Origin: Clostridium sp. JN-9
Lineage (GTDB): Bacteria; Bacillota; Clostridia; Clostridiales; Clostridiaceae
Assembly: GCF_004103695.1 (NCBI RefSeq)
Contig: NZ_CP035280.1
Span: forward strand, 372,001 to 436,000
Direction: 5' to 3'
DNA length: 64,000 bases
A program made the translations under genes and the position numbers. The notes beneath the pieces are model-generated. The model had not been told where the DNA came from and searched no databases. It saw nothing but the letters and a program-made list of their open reading frames with translations. Shown piece by piece: positions 27,907 through 36,399 of the stretch (position 1 is its first letter; each line of letters starts with the position of its first letter).

Positions 27907-28872
27907 ATGCTTAAATTTAAAAGAACATTATCAATTATTATTATTTTATCATTGACACTTACTTTATTTGGATGCGGGTCATCAAAGAAAGACTCAAAAG
28001 ATACCTCAGCAAATACTAAAACTGAAAAACAGACTTTAAACATTGGTTTAATGCCGTCAGTGGATGCTGTACCCTTTATAATAGCTAAGGATAAGGGATT
28101 TTATGAAAAGAACGGAGTGGATGTAAAACTTCAGGTATTTAAAAGTGCAAATGACAGAGATGCAGCACTTCAGACTGGAAATCTGGATGGAGTTTCAACA
28201 GATGAAGTAGCTGTATGCCTTTATCAGAATGCAGGAATAGATCTTAAAATAACAGGAGTTACAGATGGAGACTTTATGCTGGTTGCATCAAAACAATCTG
28301 GAATAAAATCAATTGCAGATGTTAAAGGAAAATCTGTAGCCATTTCACAAAAGACTGTAATTGAATATTCACTGGATAAAATGCTGGAGAAAAATTCTAT
28401 AAAGCCCGAAGAAGTAAAAAAAATTGCCATACCAGCCATACCAGCAAGACTTGAGATGTTAAAAGCAGGAAAGGTAGACTTAGCATTACTGCCTGAACCA
28501 TTTTCAAGTGCTGCTATAAAAGATGGAGCTGTACTTCTTGGAAAAACAAGCTCTGAAAAGCTGCTGCCAGCAGTTTCTGCCTTTACTCAAAAGAGTATTG
28601 ATAATAAATCAGATGCTATAAAAGCATTTTACAAAGCTTACAATGAGGCTGTTGAGTATGTTAACAATACTCCTATTTCTCAATATGAAGATACAGTTAT
28701 AAAATTTGTTGGATATCCTGAAGATATGAAAGGCAATATTGTACTGCCAAAATTCAGAGCAGATGTGCTTCCATCTGATAATGATTTAAATAGTGCTGTA
28801 AAGTGGACTAAAGATAAGGGCATTGTAAAGAAATCATTAACTCCTAAGGATTTAACTTATAAAATTAAATAA
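27907..28872 (+). CDS. NMT1/TauA-like solute-binding lipoprotein
   Basis: 321 aa from ATG 27907, with AGAAAGG nine bases upstream. A lipoprotein signal peptide ends in LTLFGC (Cys about residue 22). The mature part is a type II periplasmic-binding fold of the SsuA/ThiY/TauA group: IGLMPSVDAVPFIIAKDKGFYEKNGVDV, then TDEVAVCLYQNAG and VKGKSVAISQKT. The family binds sulfonates, pyrimidine precursors or similar small molecules. No ABC permease or ATPase lies next to it, so it must use a transporter encoded elsewhere. Its operon with an aminotransferase suggests an amino-compound ligand. Confidence 0.82.
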   Translation: MLKFKRTLSIIIILSLTLTLFGCGSSKKDSKDTSANTKTEKQTLNIGLMPSVDAVPFIIAKDKGFYEKNGVDVKLQVFKSANDRDAALQTGNLDGVSTDEVAVCLYQNAGIDLKITGVTDGDFMLVASKQSGIKSIADVKGKSVAISQKTVIEYSLDKMLEKNSIKPEEVKKIAIPAIPARLEMLKAGKVDLALLPEPFSSAAIKDGAVLLGKTSSEKLLPAVSAFTQKSIDNKSDAIKAFYKAYNEAVEYVNNTPISQYEDTVIKFVGYPEDMKGNIVLPKFRADVLPSDNDLNSAVKWTKDKGIVKKSLTPKDLTYKIK

Positions 28873-28935
28873 GGTTGACAAATATATCATATAATGAATA
28901 TAATCCTATTATAAAAGTATGAGGAGAAAAGCTGT

Positions 28936-29574
28936 ATGATTAATGAAGAGACTGCCGAAAGGATAATAGGAAAAAAATACAGCCACTTTTTGTGGCTATT
29001 CATTTTTTTAGCGCTTACTATATGGTTTGGGTATTTAAAAAAAACAATAGTTCCTAAGCATATTATCTATTGTTCTTTGGATTACTATATTCCATTTGTG
29101 AAGGAGTTTGTAGTAGCCTATCTCTTTTGGTTTGCCTATATGTCAATTGGACTTTTATATTTGGGACTTAAATCAAAGAAAGATTTTTATAAGCTTGTTT
29201 TATTTCTTGCTTCCTGCATGAGTATATCTTACATAATATTTATCATATATCCAAATGCACAATTTCCGAGACCCATAATAACAAAGCGGGATATATTTTC
29301 AAGGATGGTATCCTTCATATATAGTATTGATGGAACAAACAATGTATTTCCAAGCATTCATGTAGCCAATGCAATAGGAGTTCATGCTTCTTTAATAAAT
29401 TGTGACATATTAAAGAATTCAGGAAAAGTAAAGACAGCCTCTTTTATTGCAATGATTGCTATATGTGCTTCTACTGTTTTAATAAAACAGCATTCAATTA
29501 TAGATGTTGCAGGGGGAGTAGTTTTAGCCTTTATTGTATATATATTTATATATAAGATTCCTAAAACACAATAA
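28936..29574 (+). CDS. PAP2-family membrane phosphatase
   Basis: 212 aa with about five to six membrane helices. The PAP2 catalytic blocks are visible: PNAQFPRP (weak first block), FPSIHVANAIGVH (second block with His) and KQHSIIDVAGG (third block with His and Asp). Members dephosphorylate lipid phosphates such as phosphatidate or undecaprenyl pyrophosphate, or form inositolphosphotransferases. GAGGAG precedes the ATG. It lies 63 bp after the lipoprotein gene and faces a broken glycosyltransferase gene, so its partner pathway is unclear. Confidence 0.75.
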   Translation: MINEETAERIIGKKYSHFLWLFIFLALTIWFGYLKKTIVPKHIIYCSLDYYIPFVKEFVVAYLFWFAYMSIGLLYLGLKSKKDFYKLVLFLASCMSISYIIFIIYPNAQFPRPIITKRDIFSRMVSFIYSIDGTNNVFPSIHVANAIGVHASLINCDILKNSGKVKTASFIAMIAICASTVLIKQHSIIDVAGGVVLAFIVYIFIYKIPKTQ

Positions 29575-29581
29575 TTCAGAT

Positions 29582-29856
29582 TTACTTTTCATTTAACCTG
29601 CTTCTGAGTTTTATTCTGCTTTGATTATAGTACACATTATCGTAGAAATTTTTCCACATTTTCAGAACATGCTTTTTTGAATAGAGTTCATGGCACTGCC
29701 ATGAACTTTTACAGCATGATTCATACATATGGTTATCATTTCTAATCTTATTTATAATTTCCGTAAACTCATTGACATTCTTACCTTTTAAGTAATAGTT
29801 AAGCAAAATACTATGATAAATACTTAAATCTCTTACAAGTACGGGCTTTCCAAGTG
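29582..29856 (-). pseudogene. Glycosyltransferase, C-terminal fragment
   Basis: The minus-strand frame reads GKPVLVRDLSIYHSILLNYY and continues to a TAA at 29582. It is the direct continuation of the GT4 protein whose N-terminal part ends at 31349, separated by an insertion sequence. GKPV-R-L is the end of the GT4 motif E-x7-E region. About 91 codons remain here. No start codon or ribosome binding site belongs to this piece. Confidence 0.82.
29849..29856. repeat. 8-bp target-site duplication, left copy
   Basis: TCCAAGTG at 29849-29856 matches TCCAAGTG at 31349-31356 exactly; the two flank the IS ends. Removing the IS and one copy restores one glycosyltransferase reading frame. Confidence 0.9.
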
Positions 29857-31348
29857 TTAGAGTTTCCCCAAAATTAATATCTTGAATTAAGGTTATCCTA
29901 CTAATTCTAGTACCTGAGCCATAATTAGTTGTTGTGTAGTCTTGGTTTTGGAAACCGGTTTAATAAAATTTTTAATACCAGTATGCGTTTTCTTTAATAC
30001 TGCATAAATACCATCAGCTAATGCATAATAATTAAAATCAGGTATATCATAAATACGCTTAGATATGTTTTGAATGCATATGATTAATGCACTTTCTCCT
30101 CTTTTTTCTGAAAGTGTTGCAGCAAAACCTATAATTAAGGTTAGAAATAAATTCATAGTTCTTATTGAATTTAAACTTCTTACTCTTATATTTTCAAAAT
30201 CAAACTGCTGTTTTTTAAATCTGAAATATTCTTCTATCTTCCAACGTTTAATGTAAACCTTAATTATAGCTAAGGTTAATTTCTTATCATTAGGCTTAAT
30301 ATTGCTGATAAGCATCATAGGTATTTTGCCAAAGCCTCTTATTACTACAAGTGTAAGAGGCTTATCAGGTATATCTGGCAATGTTATTTGTATAAAGCTA
30401 AATTTGCATTTTTTAGCCCTACCAGCTTTATTGGTGACTATAGTCGAAAACTTTCCTTTATACTTGTTTGCAAGTTTAAGTATATTCATAACTTTACCAT
30501 TATGAATAACATTTCTATTGCCTTTTGCTCGAATAACAAAGTTTTCTTTATTATCTATAAAGTATTCATAAAACTTTCTGCTATCATAACCCCTATCAAG
30601 AGCTTTAATGCCCTTATTATTAAAACTTTGTCTAATAAAATTTAATCCTTTAAAAGTTTCTTCATTCTCACTTACAAAGCCTTTTTCAATGTTTGAATAC
30701 ATTTTTGAGTACACAGATATAGGCATACTATACTTACTTGTAAGTGCAGCAATTTCAAGACAATTATATCCATTGACATTGGTTTCACCTGTGCTGCCAT
30801 CACGTACCTTGCCCATAGCTTCTAAAACTTTACTATTACGTTTTGTGATTTCAGAACCATCAACGCAAAATACTGTATTGTCATTAATGTATGGTTTTAT
30901 TTCAGAAATGTAGTTGTTTATTACAACACTTTGTTTATCAAACGTTCTAAGGTTATTAGAAAGTCTTTCAATGGTTTTCTTTAAAGAGATATCCTCTTTA
31001 AGAGCTCTTGATATGCCACTTAAAAGCACAGTCTGGCTTTCTGAAATTCCATAAATCATCTGTGCAATAAATTTATAATTAGGTCTTGATAAATTTATTG
31101 AGATTTTTTTTGAAAAAGTTAATAATTTTCTTTTTATTTGGTACGATAATTTGCTATAATTAATCATGAATAAAACATCTCCATCTGCTATTGATTTTTG
31201 TTTTGTCGCAAATTCATTATATCAAAACAATGGACTGTTTTATTCATTTTTTATGCAATTTTATAAATCTGTGGATAGTTTTAAATCTTAAATTTACTTA
31301 TCCACAGGTTTTATTTAAATAGTCTTTTAAAAAAAGGGGAAACTCTAA
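29857..31348. mobile_element. IS4-like insertion sequence (1,492 bp)
   Basis: Perfect 13-bp inverted ends TTAGAGTTTCCCC (29857-29869) and GGGGAAACTCTAA (31336-31348), one transposase gene on the minus strand, and an 8-bp target duplication outside. The element interrupts a GT4 glycosyltransferase gene. All parts are intact, so insertion is probably recent. Confidence 0.92.
29893..31167 (-). CDS. DDE transposase, IS4 family
   Basis: 424 aa, intact. Catalytic residues: first Asp in VFCVDGSEITKR (about 103), second Asp in IKALDRGYDSRKF (about 195), and the IS4 signature Y-x2-R-W-x-I-E-x2-F in VYIKRWKIEEYFRFKKQQF (Glu about 316). The family was assigned from this YREK-type pattern; the subgroup was not determined. 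The gene fills the element between its inverted ends. Confidence 0.9.
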   Translation of the reverse strand: MINYSKLSYQIKRKLLTFSKKISINLSRPNYKFIAQMIYGISESQTVLLSGISRALKEDISLKKTIERLSNNLRTFDKQSVVINNYISEIKPYINDNTVFCVDGSEITKRNSKVLEAMGKVRDGSTGETNVNGYNCLEIAALTSKYSMPISVYSKMYSNIEKGFVSENEETFKGLNFIRQSFNNKGIKALDRGYDSRKFYEYFIDNKENFVIRAKGNRNVIHNGKVMNILKLANKYKGKFSTIVTNKAGRAKKCKFSFIQITLPDIPDKPLTLVVIRGFGKIPMMLISNIKPNDKKLTLAIIKVYIKRWKIEEYFRFKKQQFDFENIRVRSLNSIRTMNLFLTLIIGFAATLSEKRGESALIICIQNISKRIYDIPDFNYYALADGIYAVLKKTHTGIKNFIKPVSKTKTTQQLIMAQVLELVG

Positions 31349-31356
31349 TCCAAGTG
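31349..31356. repeat. 8-bp target-site duplication, right copy
   Basis: TCCAAGTG, identical to 29849-29856, adjoining the right inverted end of the IS4-like element. Confidence 0.9.
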
Positions 31357-32143
31357 CCATTGATTCAAGAATGGACATAGGGAATAATTCATTATAGGAT
31401 GGCAGAAACATTAAATCAGCTGCATTATATATGTCATTCATTTTTTTTCTGCTTATGATTCCAGTGAATTTTACATTGCCTGGGGGATCTTCCATAATAC
31501 TTTTCAGCTCTTTATAGCCATATGTTATTGATCCAAAGGAAAAACCACCTGCCCAGATAAACTGAACATCAGGAAGCTTTTTTGCAACCTGAATAAAATC
31601 CAGTATTCCCTTTCTGGTCTGAACCTGACCAACACCTAATACTACAAATTTATCTCTGGGTATATTAAGCTGCTCTTTTATATCATCAATCTTTTCTTTT
31701 TCATATACATAAAAGTCTTCTTCTGAAACATAGTTTGGAATATATGTAATTTTAGATTTATCTATATTGTATTTTTTAAGCACATCTATAAAATAAGGAT
31801 TTACTACAACAAGATAATCAACACTTTTATAAAACCAAATTACATATTTATAGAAAACTTTTTTAATTAACCTTGGCAGCTTTATACTTTCCTCTAAAGT
31901 TTCAGGAACAAAATGGACATAAGCCACTGTTGATCCATGTAACTTTGCAAAAGGCAGGCTTAAAAAAAACTTAAAATCAATTGTATGATAGTGCATAATA
32001 TCGCAAAACTTTAGGTTGTTTACCATAACATTATAATTTTCGTTAAGCCCATGTTTAACTAGTCTTACCTGCTCTATATAAGCTGATAAGACACCCTGAG
32101 CCTTAACCTTATCAGCAGAGGAAAGCATATTAATATCAGGCAT
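31349..32143 (-). pseudogene. GT4 glycosyltransferase, N-terminal part, interrupted by IS
   Basis: Starts at ATG 32143 behind GAAAGGGG. About 265 codons of a GT-B glycosyltransferase: YHTIDFKFFLSLP and YVHFVPETLEESI in the acceptor domain, ITYIPNYVSEEDFY at the linker, then the GT4 donor domain VVLGVGQVQTRKGILDFI and FLPSYNELFPMSILESMALG, where the frame enters the IS. The nucleotide-sugar site is cut before its end, so the product is probably inactive. The family transfers sugars to lipids, glycans or small molecules. The rest lies at 29582-29856. Confidence 0.85.
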
Positions 32144-32172
32144 AAAAATCCCCTTTCTAAACAGCAGTTCAC

Positions 32173-32676
32173 TTAAAATTTATTATTTGAACGTGACAGC
32201 ATATCCTTAACAATACTAATATATCTCTGAGATACATCTGGACATGCACTTAAAATTGAATCAATTACAAAATCAATGTTACTTTCATCTATTTTCTTAG
32301 CATTAACATCTTCGTAGGTAATTATTCCTTCAGAGCTTAAAGAATTGTATATTTTATCAACAATTTCATTTTGCATAACATCATTTGTTTCTCTGCATTT
32401 TTCTGAGAAATACACTATGCCATCGCTTACTATGAACTGGGCAAATGCATATTCCTTCTCAGTCTGTTTTGAATCTTCATTTTCAGCACATTTGTATTTG
32501 GTGTGTTCAACATGTTTTAAATCAAGTCTGTTTGGATCATCCTTTCTGGTTAATACACATCTGATCTCCAGTTCCATGAGTCTATCCTTAGTATGCTGGG
32601 AAAAGTTTTCCCCAAATTCCTGTATGAATTGTTTTACAGATATTGTTTTTTTAAGTTTGTAATTTTTTCTAACCAT
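32173..32676 (-). CDS. Hypothetical protein, unknown
   Basis: 167 aa, ATG at 32676 behind AAAGGAGAT. Soluble, mixed charge, no signal peptide, membrane segment or recognised motif. Two Cys occur near the middle (residues about 40 and 63) and two more later, not in a zinc-binding pattern. It is 30 bp upstream of the interrupted glycosyltransferase gene and shares its strand, so both were probably one operon. Function not assignable. Confidence 0.7.
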   Translation of the reverse strand: MVRKNYKLKKTISVKQFIQEFGENFSQHTKDRLMELEIRCVLTRKDDPNRLDLKHVEHTKYKCAENEDSKQTEKEYAFAQFIVSDGIVYFSEKCRETNDVMQNEIVDKIYNSLSSEGIITYEDVNAKKIDESNIDFVIDSILSACPDVSQRYISIVKDMLSRSNNKF

Positions 32677-32720
32677 GGTTATCTCCTTTAATATTTATTT
32701 TATTAAGTATATATATAAAA

Positions 32721-32738
32721 CCACCTCAATAAAGGTGG
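32721..32738 (-). promoter_or_regulatory. Leader hairpin upstream of the unknown gene
   Basis: CCACCT (32721-32726) and AGGTGG (32733-32738) form a perfect 6-bp stem with a 6-nt loop. On the minus strand it is followed by TTTTATATATA, so it could be a weak attenuator in the leader of the 167-aa gene. Confidence 0.35.
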
Positions 32739-32891
32739 CACATAAAATTGTATTTCTTTTACTATTATTAGTATACCACATTAAAGAAATTATTAAAAAT
32801 TTCAAATAAATATATATAAAATATCAAATCATATAGATTTTATACTAAAATAATAATAGGAAATATATTCTTATAAGGAGAGGAAAACAAA

Positions 32892-34805
32892 ATGTCAGTT
32901 TTGGACAACCATAATGATATAATAAATAAATCTCATAAAAGGTGTATTGATTATAAGATTGAAAAAGAAAGGGTTTTCCCAATAAGAACTTTTTATGGGA
33001 AAGAGTTCTATAGTATTATTACTGAGAATAAGCAGTTAATAAAAACTGCAAGATCATTCATGGAGATATTATATGATTTTCTAAGGGATTCAGGCTTTTC
33101 TTTATATCTTACGGATGGTGATGGAATTGTGCTTACAATGATTGGAGATATGGATATTTTACAAGACCTTGATAAAATGGGCATTGTAATTGGAGCAGAT
33201 ATGAGTGAAAAGAGCACTGGCACTAATGCAATAGGTACAGCACTTGCTGAAGACTGCCCAGTACAAATATCCGGGAAAGAACATTTTATAAATGTATATC
33301 ATATTTGGACATGCTCTGCATCTACAATTCACAATGAGCAGGGACATATAATAGGATGTCTTAATTTAACAGGAAGATACCAGTTAGCTCATCCTCACAC
33401 TCTTGGCCTAGTGGTGGCAGCTGTGAAATCCATAGAGAATCAATTAATCATGGATAAGATACAGGGACAGTTATATGATACCAATCAATATCTAAACAGA
33501 ATAATGAATTCAATAAATCTTGGAATTTTTGCAACTGATACAAATGGTACAGTAACTTCAATTAATAACAGCGCATGCAGTATGCTTGATATTAACGAGA
33601 AGGATATTATGAGCAGAAATATAGGAGGCATTTTAAGCGATTGGGAATACATACTTAGTATTATTAAACTTGGAGAAAACTGTGAAAATAAAGAGATTAC
33701 ATATTCCAGTTATAAAGGTAAAAAAAGATTTAATTTAAGTGTGTATCCTATTAGAAATAAACAAGAAAAAATCACAGGTATGGTGGGAATTTTTAAAGAT
33801 ATACAAAATGTATATAATCTATTAAACAAATATACTTTCATGAGGGCAACTTATACCTTTGATGATATCATTGGTAAAAGCCATAAGATCCAGGAAATAA
33901 AAGATCAGGCCATGGGAATAGCTGACAGCCCTTCAACAGTGCTTATTCAAGGTGAAAGCGGAACTGGTAAAGAAATAATAGCACAATCCATTCATAACAG
34001 GAGCAGCAGAAGGAATAATGGATTTGTTGCAATTAACTGTGGTGCTATACCTAAAAATTTAATAGAAAGCGAACTTTTTGGATATGAAGATGGAGCATTT
34101 ACAGGAGCAAAACATGGAGGACAGCCGGGAAAATTTGAAATAGCAAGCGGAGGCACATTATTTTTAGACGAAATTGGAGAAATGCCTCTGGATATGCAGG
34201 TAAATTTATTAAGAGTATTGCAGGAAGGATATGTCACAAGAGTTGGAGGAAACAAGTATATAAAAGTTGATGTAAGAATTATAGCATCCACTAATAAGGA
34301 TTTAAAGGCAGAAGTGGAAAAGGGAAACTTCAGAGAGGACCTATACTATAGATTAAGTGTAATACCCATTAATATACCTCCGCTTAGGGAAAGAAAAGGC
34401 GATATTGAAATGTTAATTGAACATTTCCTTAAAACCAAGGCAGCAAAGCTTGGTAAGCCCCTGCCTAAAATCAGTCATGAATTATTTGAGAAACTAACAA
34501 ATTACAGCTGGCCCGGCAATGTTAGAGAATTGGAAAACTGTATTGAAAATATTGTAAATTTAAATGGCAAAACTACATTTGTGTTTAATGATAATAATAT
34601 TACATGTAATACTACTAAATCAGATAATAGTTTTGAATATGAAATGTGTTCTTTAGATGATCTGGAAGTAAAAGCGATAATGCACTGCATTAATAACTGC
34701 AATGGAAATATAACAAAAGCTGCTAAAATTCTCGGAATAAACAGGAGTACAATTTATACAAAATTAAGGAAACATAACATTAATATAAATTTAACAGTTT
34801 ATTAA
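32892..34805 (+). CDS. Sigma-54-dependent activator, AcoR-like
   Basis: 637 aa, ATG with AAGGAGAGG. Order of domains: N-terminal GAF-like sensor (about 50-190), PAS domain (about 205-310), AAA+ sigma-54 activation domain (about 325-555) with Walker A GESGTGKE, the sigma-54 contact loop GAFTGA, Walker B GGTLFLDEIGEM and the Arg-finger region, then a Fis-type helix-turn-helix (NITKAAKILGINRSTIYTKL). This is the AcoR/alcohol-dehydrogenase regulator layout. It stands just upstream of a -24/-12 promoter and a secondary alcohol dehydrogenase, its likely target. The ligand sensed by the GAF/PAS part is unknown; a ketone or acetoin-like compound is plausible. Confidence 0.88.
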   Translation: MSVLDNHNDIINKSHKRCIDYKIEKERVFPIRTFYGKEFYSIITENKQLIKTARSFMEILYDFLRDSGFSLYLTDGDGIVLTMIGDMDILQDLDKMGIVIGADMSEKSTGTNAIGTALAEDCPVQISGKEHFINVYHIWTCSASTIHNEQGHIIGCLNLTGRYQLAHPHTLGLVVAAVKSIENQLIMDKIQGQLYDTNQYLNRIMNSINLGIFATDTNGTVTSINNSACSMLDINEKDIMSRNIGGILSDWEYILSIIKLGENCENKEITYSSYKGKKRFNLSVYPIRNKQEKITGMVGIFKDIQNVYNLLNKYTFMRATYTFDDIIGKSHKIQEIKDQAMGIADSPSTVLIQGESGTGKEIIAQSIHNRSSRRNNGFVAINCGAIPKNLIESELFGYEDGAFTGAKHGGQPGKFEIASGGTLFLDEIGEMPLDMQVNLLRVLQEGYVTRVGGNKYIKVDVRIIASTNKDLKAEVEKGNFREDLYYRLSVIPINIPPLRERKGDIEMLIEHFLKTKAAKLGKPLPKISHELFEKLTNYSWPGNVRELENCIENIVNLNGKTTFVFNDNNITCNTTKSDNSFEYEMCSLDDLEVKAIMHCINNCNGNITKAAKILGINRSTIYTKLRKHNININLTVY

Positions 34806-34965
34806 ATAATTTTTATACAATATAATAACTGCTTATCATAAGTTTATAATGAAATATATGTATGAATGTACAACAGTGTAGTAATAAACAGCAGCTTTAT
34901 TGTATAAATGTTGTATTTTAATACATTTTTTTATTGAAATTATTAGAAACCGCTTGTTATATGCT

Positions 34966-34984
34966 TTGGTATAAAAAATGCTTA
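34966..34984 (+). promoter_or_regulatory. Sigma-54 (-24/-12) promoter of the alcohol dehydrogenase
   Basis: TTGGTATAAAAAATGCTTA has GG (34968-34969) and GC (34980-34981) ten bases apart, as required for RpoN promoters. TACAAC (34869-34874) and GTTGTA (34910-34915) upstream form a split inverted repeat that could be the activator's binding site. The leader to the ATG would be about 100 nt. Confidence 0.72.
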
Positions 34985-35091
34985 TATATAACTTTGTTAA
35001 TTGTTGCCCAAATATATTGAACAAACACATTCATATATTAACAATTCTCATTAAAAAAGTTAAATAATTATCAAAAGGGAGGAATACTAAA

Positions 35092-36147
35092 ATGAAAGGT
35101 TTCGCAATGTTAGGTCTTAATAAAACAGGTTGGATTGAAAAGGAAAAGCCAGTAGCAGGCCCATATGATGCAATTGTACAACCGCTTGCAGTTTCACCTT
35201 GTACATCCGACATACATACTGTGTTTGAAGGAGCTCTTGGAGACAGACACAATATGATTTTAGGACATGAAGCTGTAGGAGAAGTAGTTGAAGTAGGCAG
35301 TGAAGTTAAAGACTTTAAACCTGGAGATAAAGTTGTAGTACCTGCAATAACTCCAGATTGGAGATCTCTTGAAGTACAAGCTGGGTATCCTCAACACTCA
35401 AATGGAATGCTCGCTGGATGGAAATTTTCAAACTTTAAAGATGGTGTTTTTGCTGATTACTTTCATGTAAATGATGCTGATATGAATCTTGCATATCTTC
35501 CAGAAGAAATTCCTCTGGAACAGGCAGTTATGATTTCAGATATGATGACAACTGGTTTCCATGGCGCAGAACTAGCTGATATCCAATTGGGATCAAGTGT
35601 AGCAGTAATAGGGATAGGCGCTGTTGGATTAATGGCAGTTGCAGGAGCAACCTTAAGAGGTGCCGGAAGAATAATAGGTGTAGGAAGCAGACCAGTTTGT
35701 GTTGAAGCTGCTAAATTCTATGGAGCTACTGATATTGTTAACTATAAAGAGGGAGATATTGTAAAGCAGATTATGGATTTAACAAAGGGAAAAGGTGTTG
35801 ACCGTGTAATCATGGCTGGCGGAACTGTAGATACTTTAGCTCAGGCAGTAACATTGGTTAAACCAGGCGGAACAGTATCCAATGTTAATTATCATGGTAA
35901 GGGAGACTATCTTCCAATACCTCGTGTGGAATGGGGCTGTGGAATGGGTCACAAGAAAATCATAGGAGGCCTGTGCCCTGGTGGACGTCTTAGAATGGAA
36001 ATGCTTATAGATTTAGTTAAGTATAACCGTGTTGATTTAAGTAAATTAGTTACTCATACCTTTAATGGCCTTGATAATGTTGAAAAGGCACTTATGCTTA
36101 TGAAAGATAAACCAAAGGACTTAATTAAACCAGTTGTATTAGTTTAA
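35092..36147 (+). CDS. adh: NADP-dependent secondary alcohol dehydrogenase
   Basis: 351 aa, the same length as the C. beijerinckii enzyme and very close to it in the stretches I can recall (for example VSPCTSDIHTVFEGALGDR). Zinc ligands: Cys37 in SPCTSD, His59 in GHEAVGE, Asp150 in ISDMMTTGFHGAEL. The nucleotide fold is GIGAVGLMAVAG, followed by GVGSRPVCVEAAKFYGATD, whose Gly-Ser-Arg and Tyr contacts are those used for NADPH. It interconverts secondary alcohols and ketones, for example isopropanol and acetone, in the cytosol. Expression is probably under the adjacent sigma-54 activator. Confidence 0.93.
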   Translation: MKGFAMLGLNKTGWIEKEKPVAGPYDAIVQPLAVSPCTSDIHTVFEGALGDRHNMILGHEAVGEVVEVGSEVKDFKPGDKVVVPAITPDWRSLEVQAGYPQHSNGMLAGWKFSNFKDGVFADYFHVNDADMNLAYLPEEIPLEQAVMISDMMTTGFHGAELADIQLGSSVAVIGIGAVGLMAVAGATLRGAGRIIGVGSRPVCVEAAKFYGATDIVNYKEGDIVKQIMDLTKGKGVDRVIMAGGTVDTLAQAVTLVKPGGTVSNVNYHGKGDYLPIPRVEWGCGMGHKKIIGGLCPGGRLRMEMLIDLVKYNRVDLSKLVTHTFNGLDNVEKALMLMKDKPKDLIKPVVLV

Positions 36148-36155
36148 TTTAATAA

Positions 36156-36281
36156 ATGAAGATAGATCCAGGATTTCAAGCTATGATAGAAGAAGAACAA
36201 AAAAGAAAAGCAAGGCAAAAGAAAATTCAAGATCAGCAGGAAGAAGATGAAGAACAGAAAGAAGATTCAGAGGAAGAATAA
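36156..36281 (+). CDS. Small acidic/charged ORF, doubtful
   Basis: 41 codons from ATG 36156 to TAA 36281, starting 8 bases after the adh stop. The product is almost entirely Glu, Gln, Lys and Asp after the opening MKIDPGFQAMIEEE. No convincing ribosome binding site is visible. It may be a small coiled-coil peptide translated by reinitiation after adh, or chance. Confidence 0.35.
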   Translation: MKIDPGFQAMIEEEQKRKARQKKIQDQQEEDEEQKEDSEEE

Positions 36282-36291
36282 TAATATTGAC

Positions 36292-36335
36292 AGGGAACTG
36301 ATTTCAAGTAATTGGAGCGGTTCTCTATTTTTTTT
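36292..36335 (+). terminator. Terminator after adh
   Basis: AGGGAAC (36292-36298) pairs with GTTCTCT (36320-36326, one G-U), and is followed by a run of eight T ending at 36335. From here to 36399 no further feature is seen. Confidence 0.65.
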
Positions 36336-36399
36336 ATTGAAAGTAATGCGAGTTTTGGGACTGCTAAAGGTGATTAGATATTTACTTTCTATAGACACC

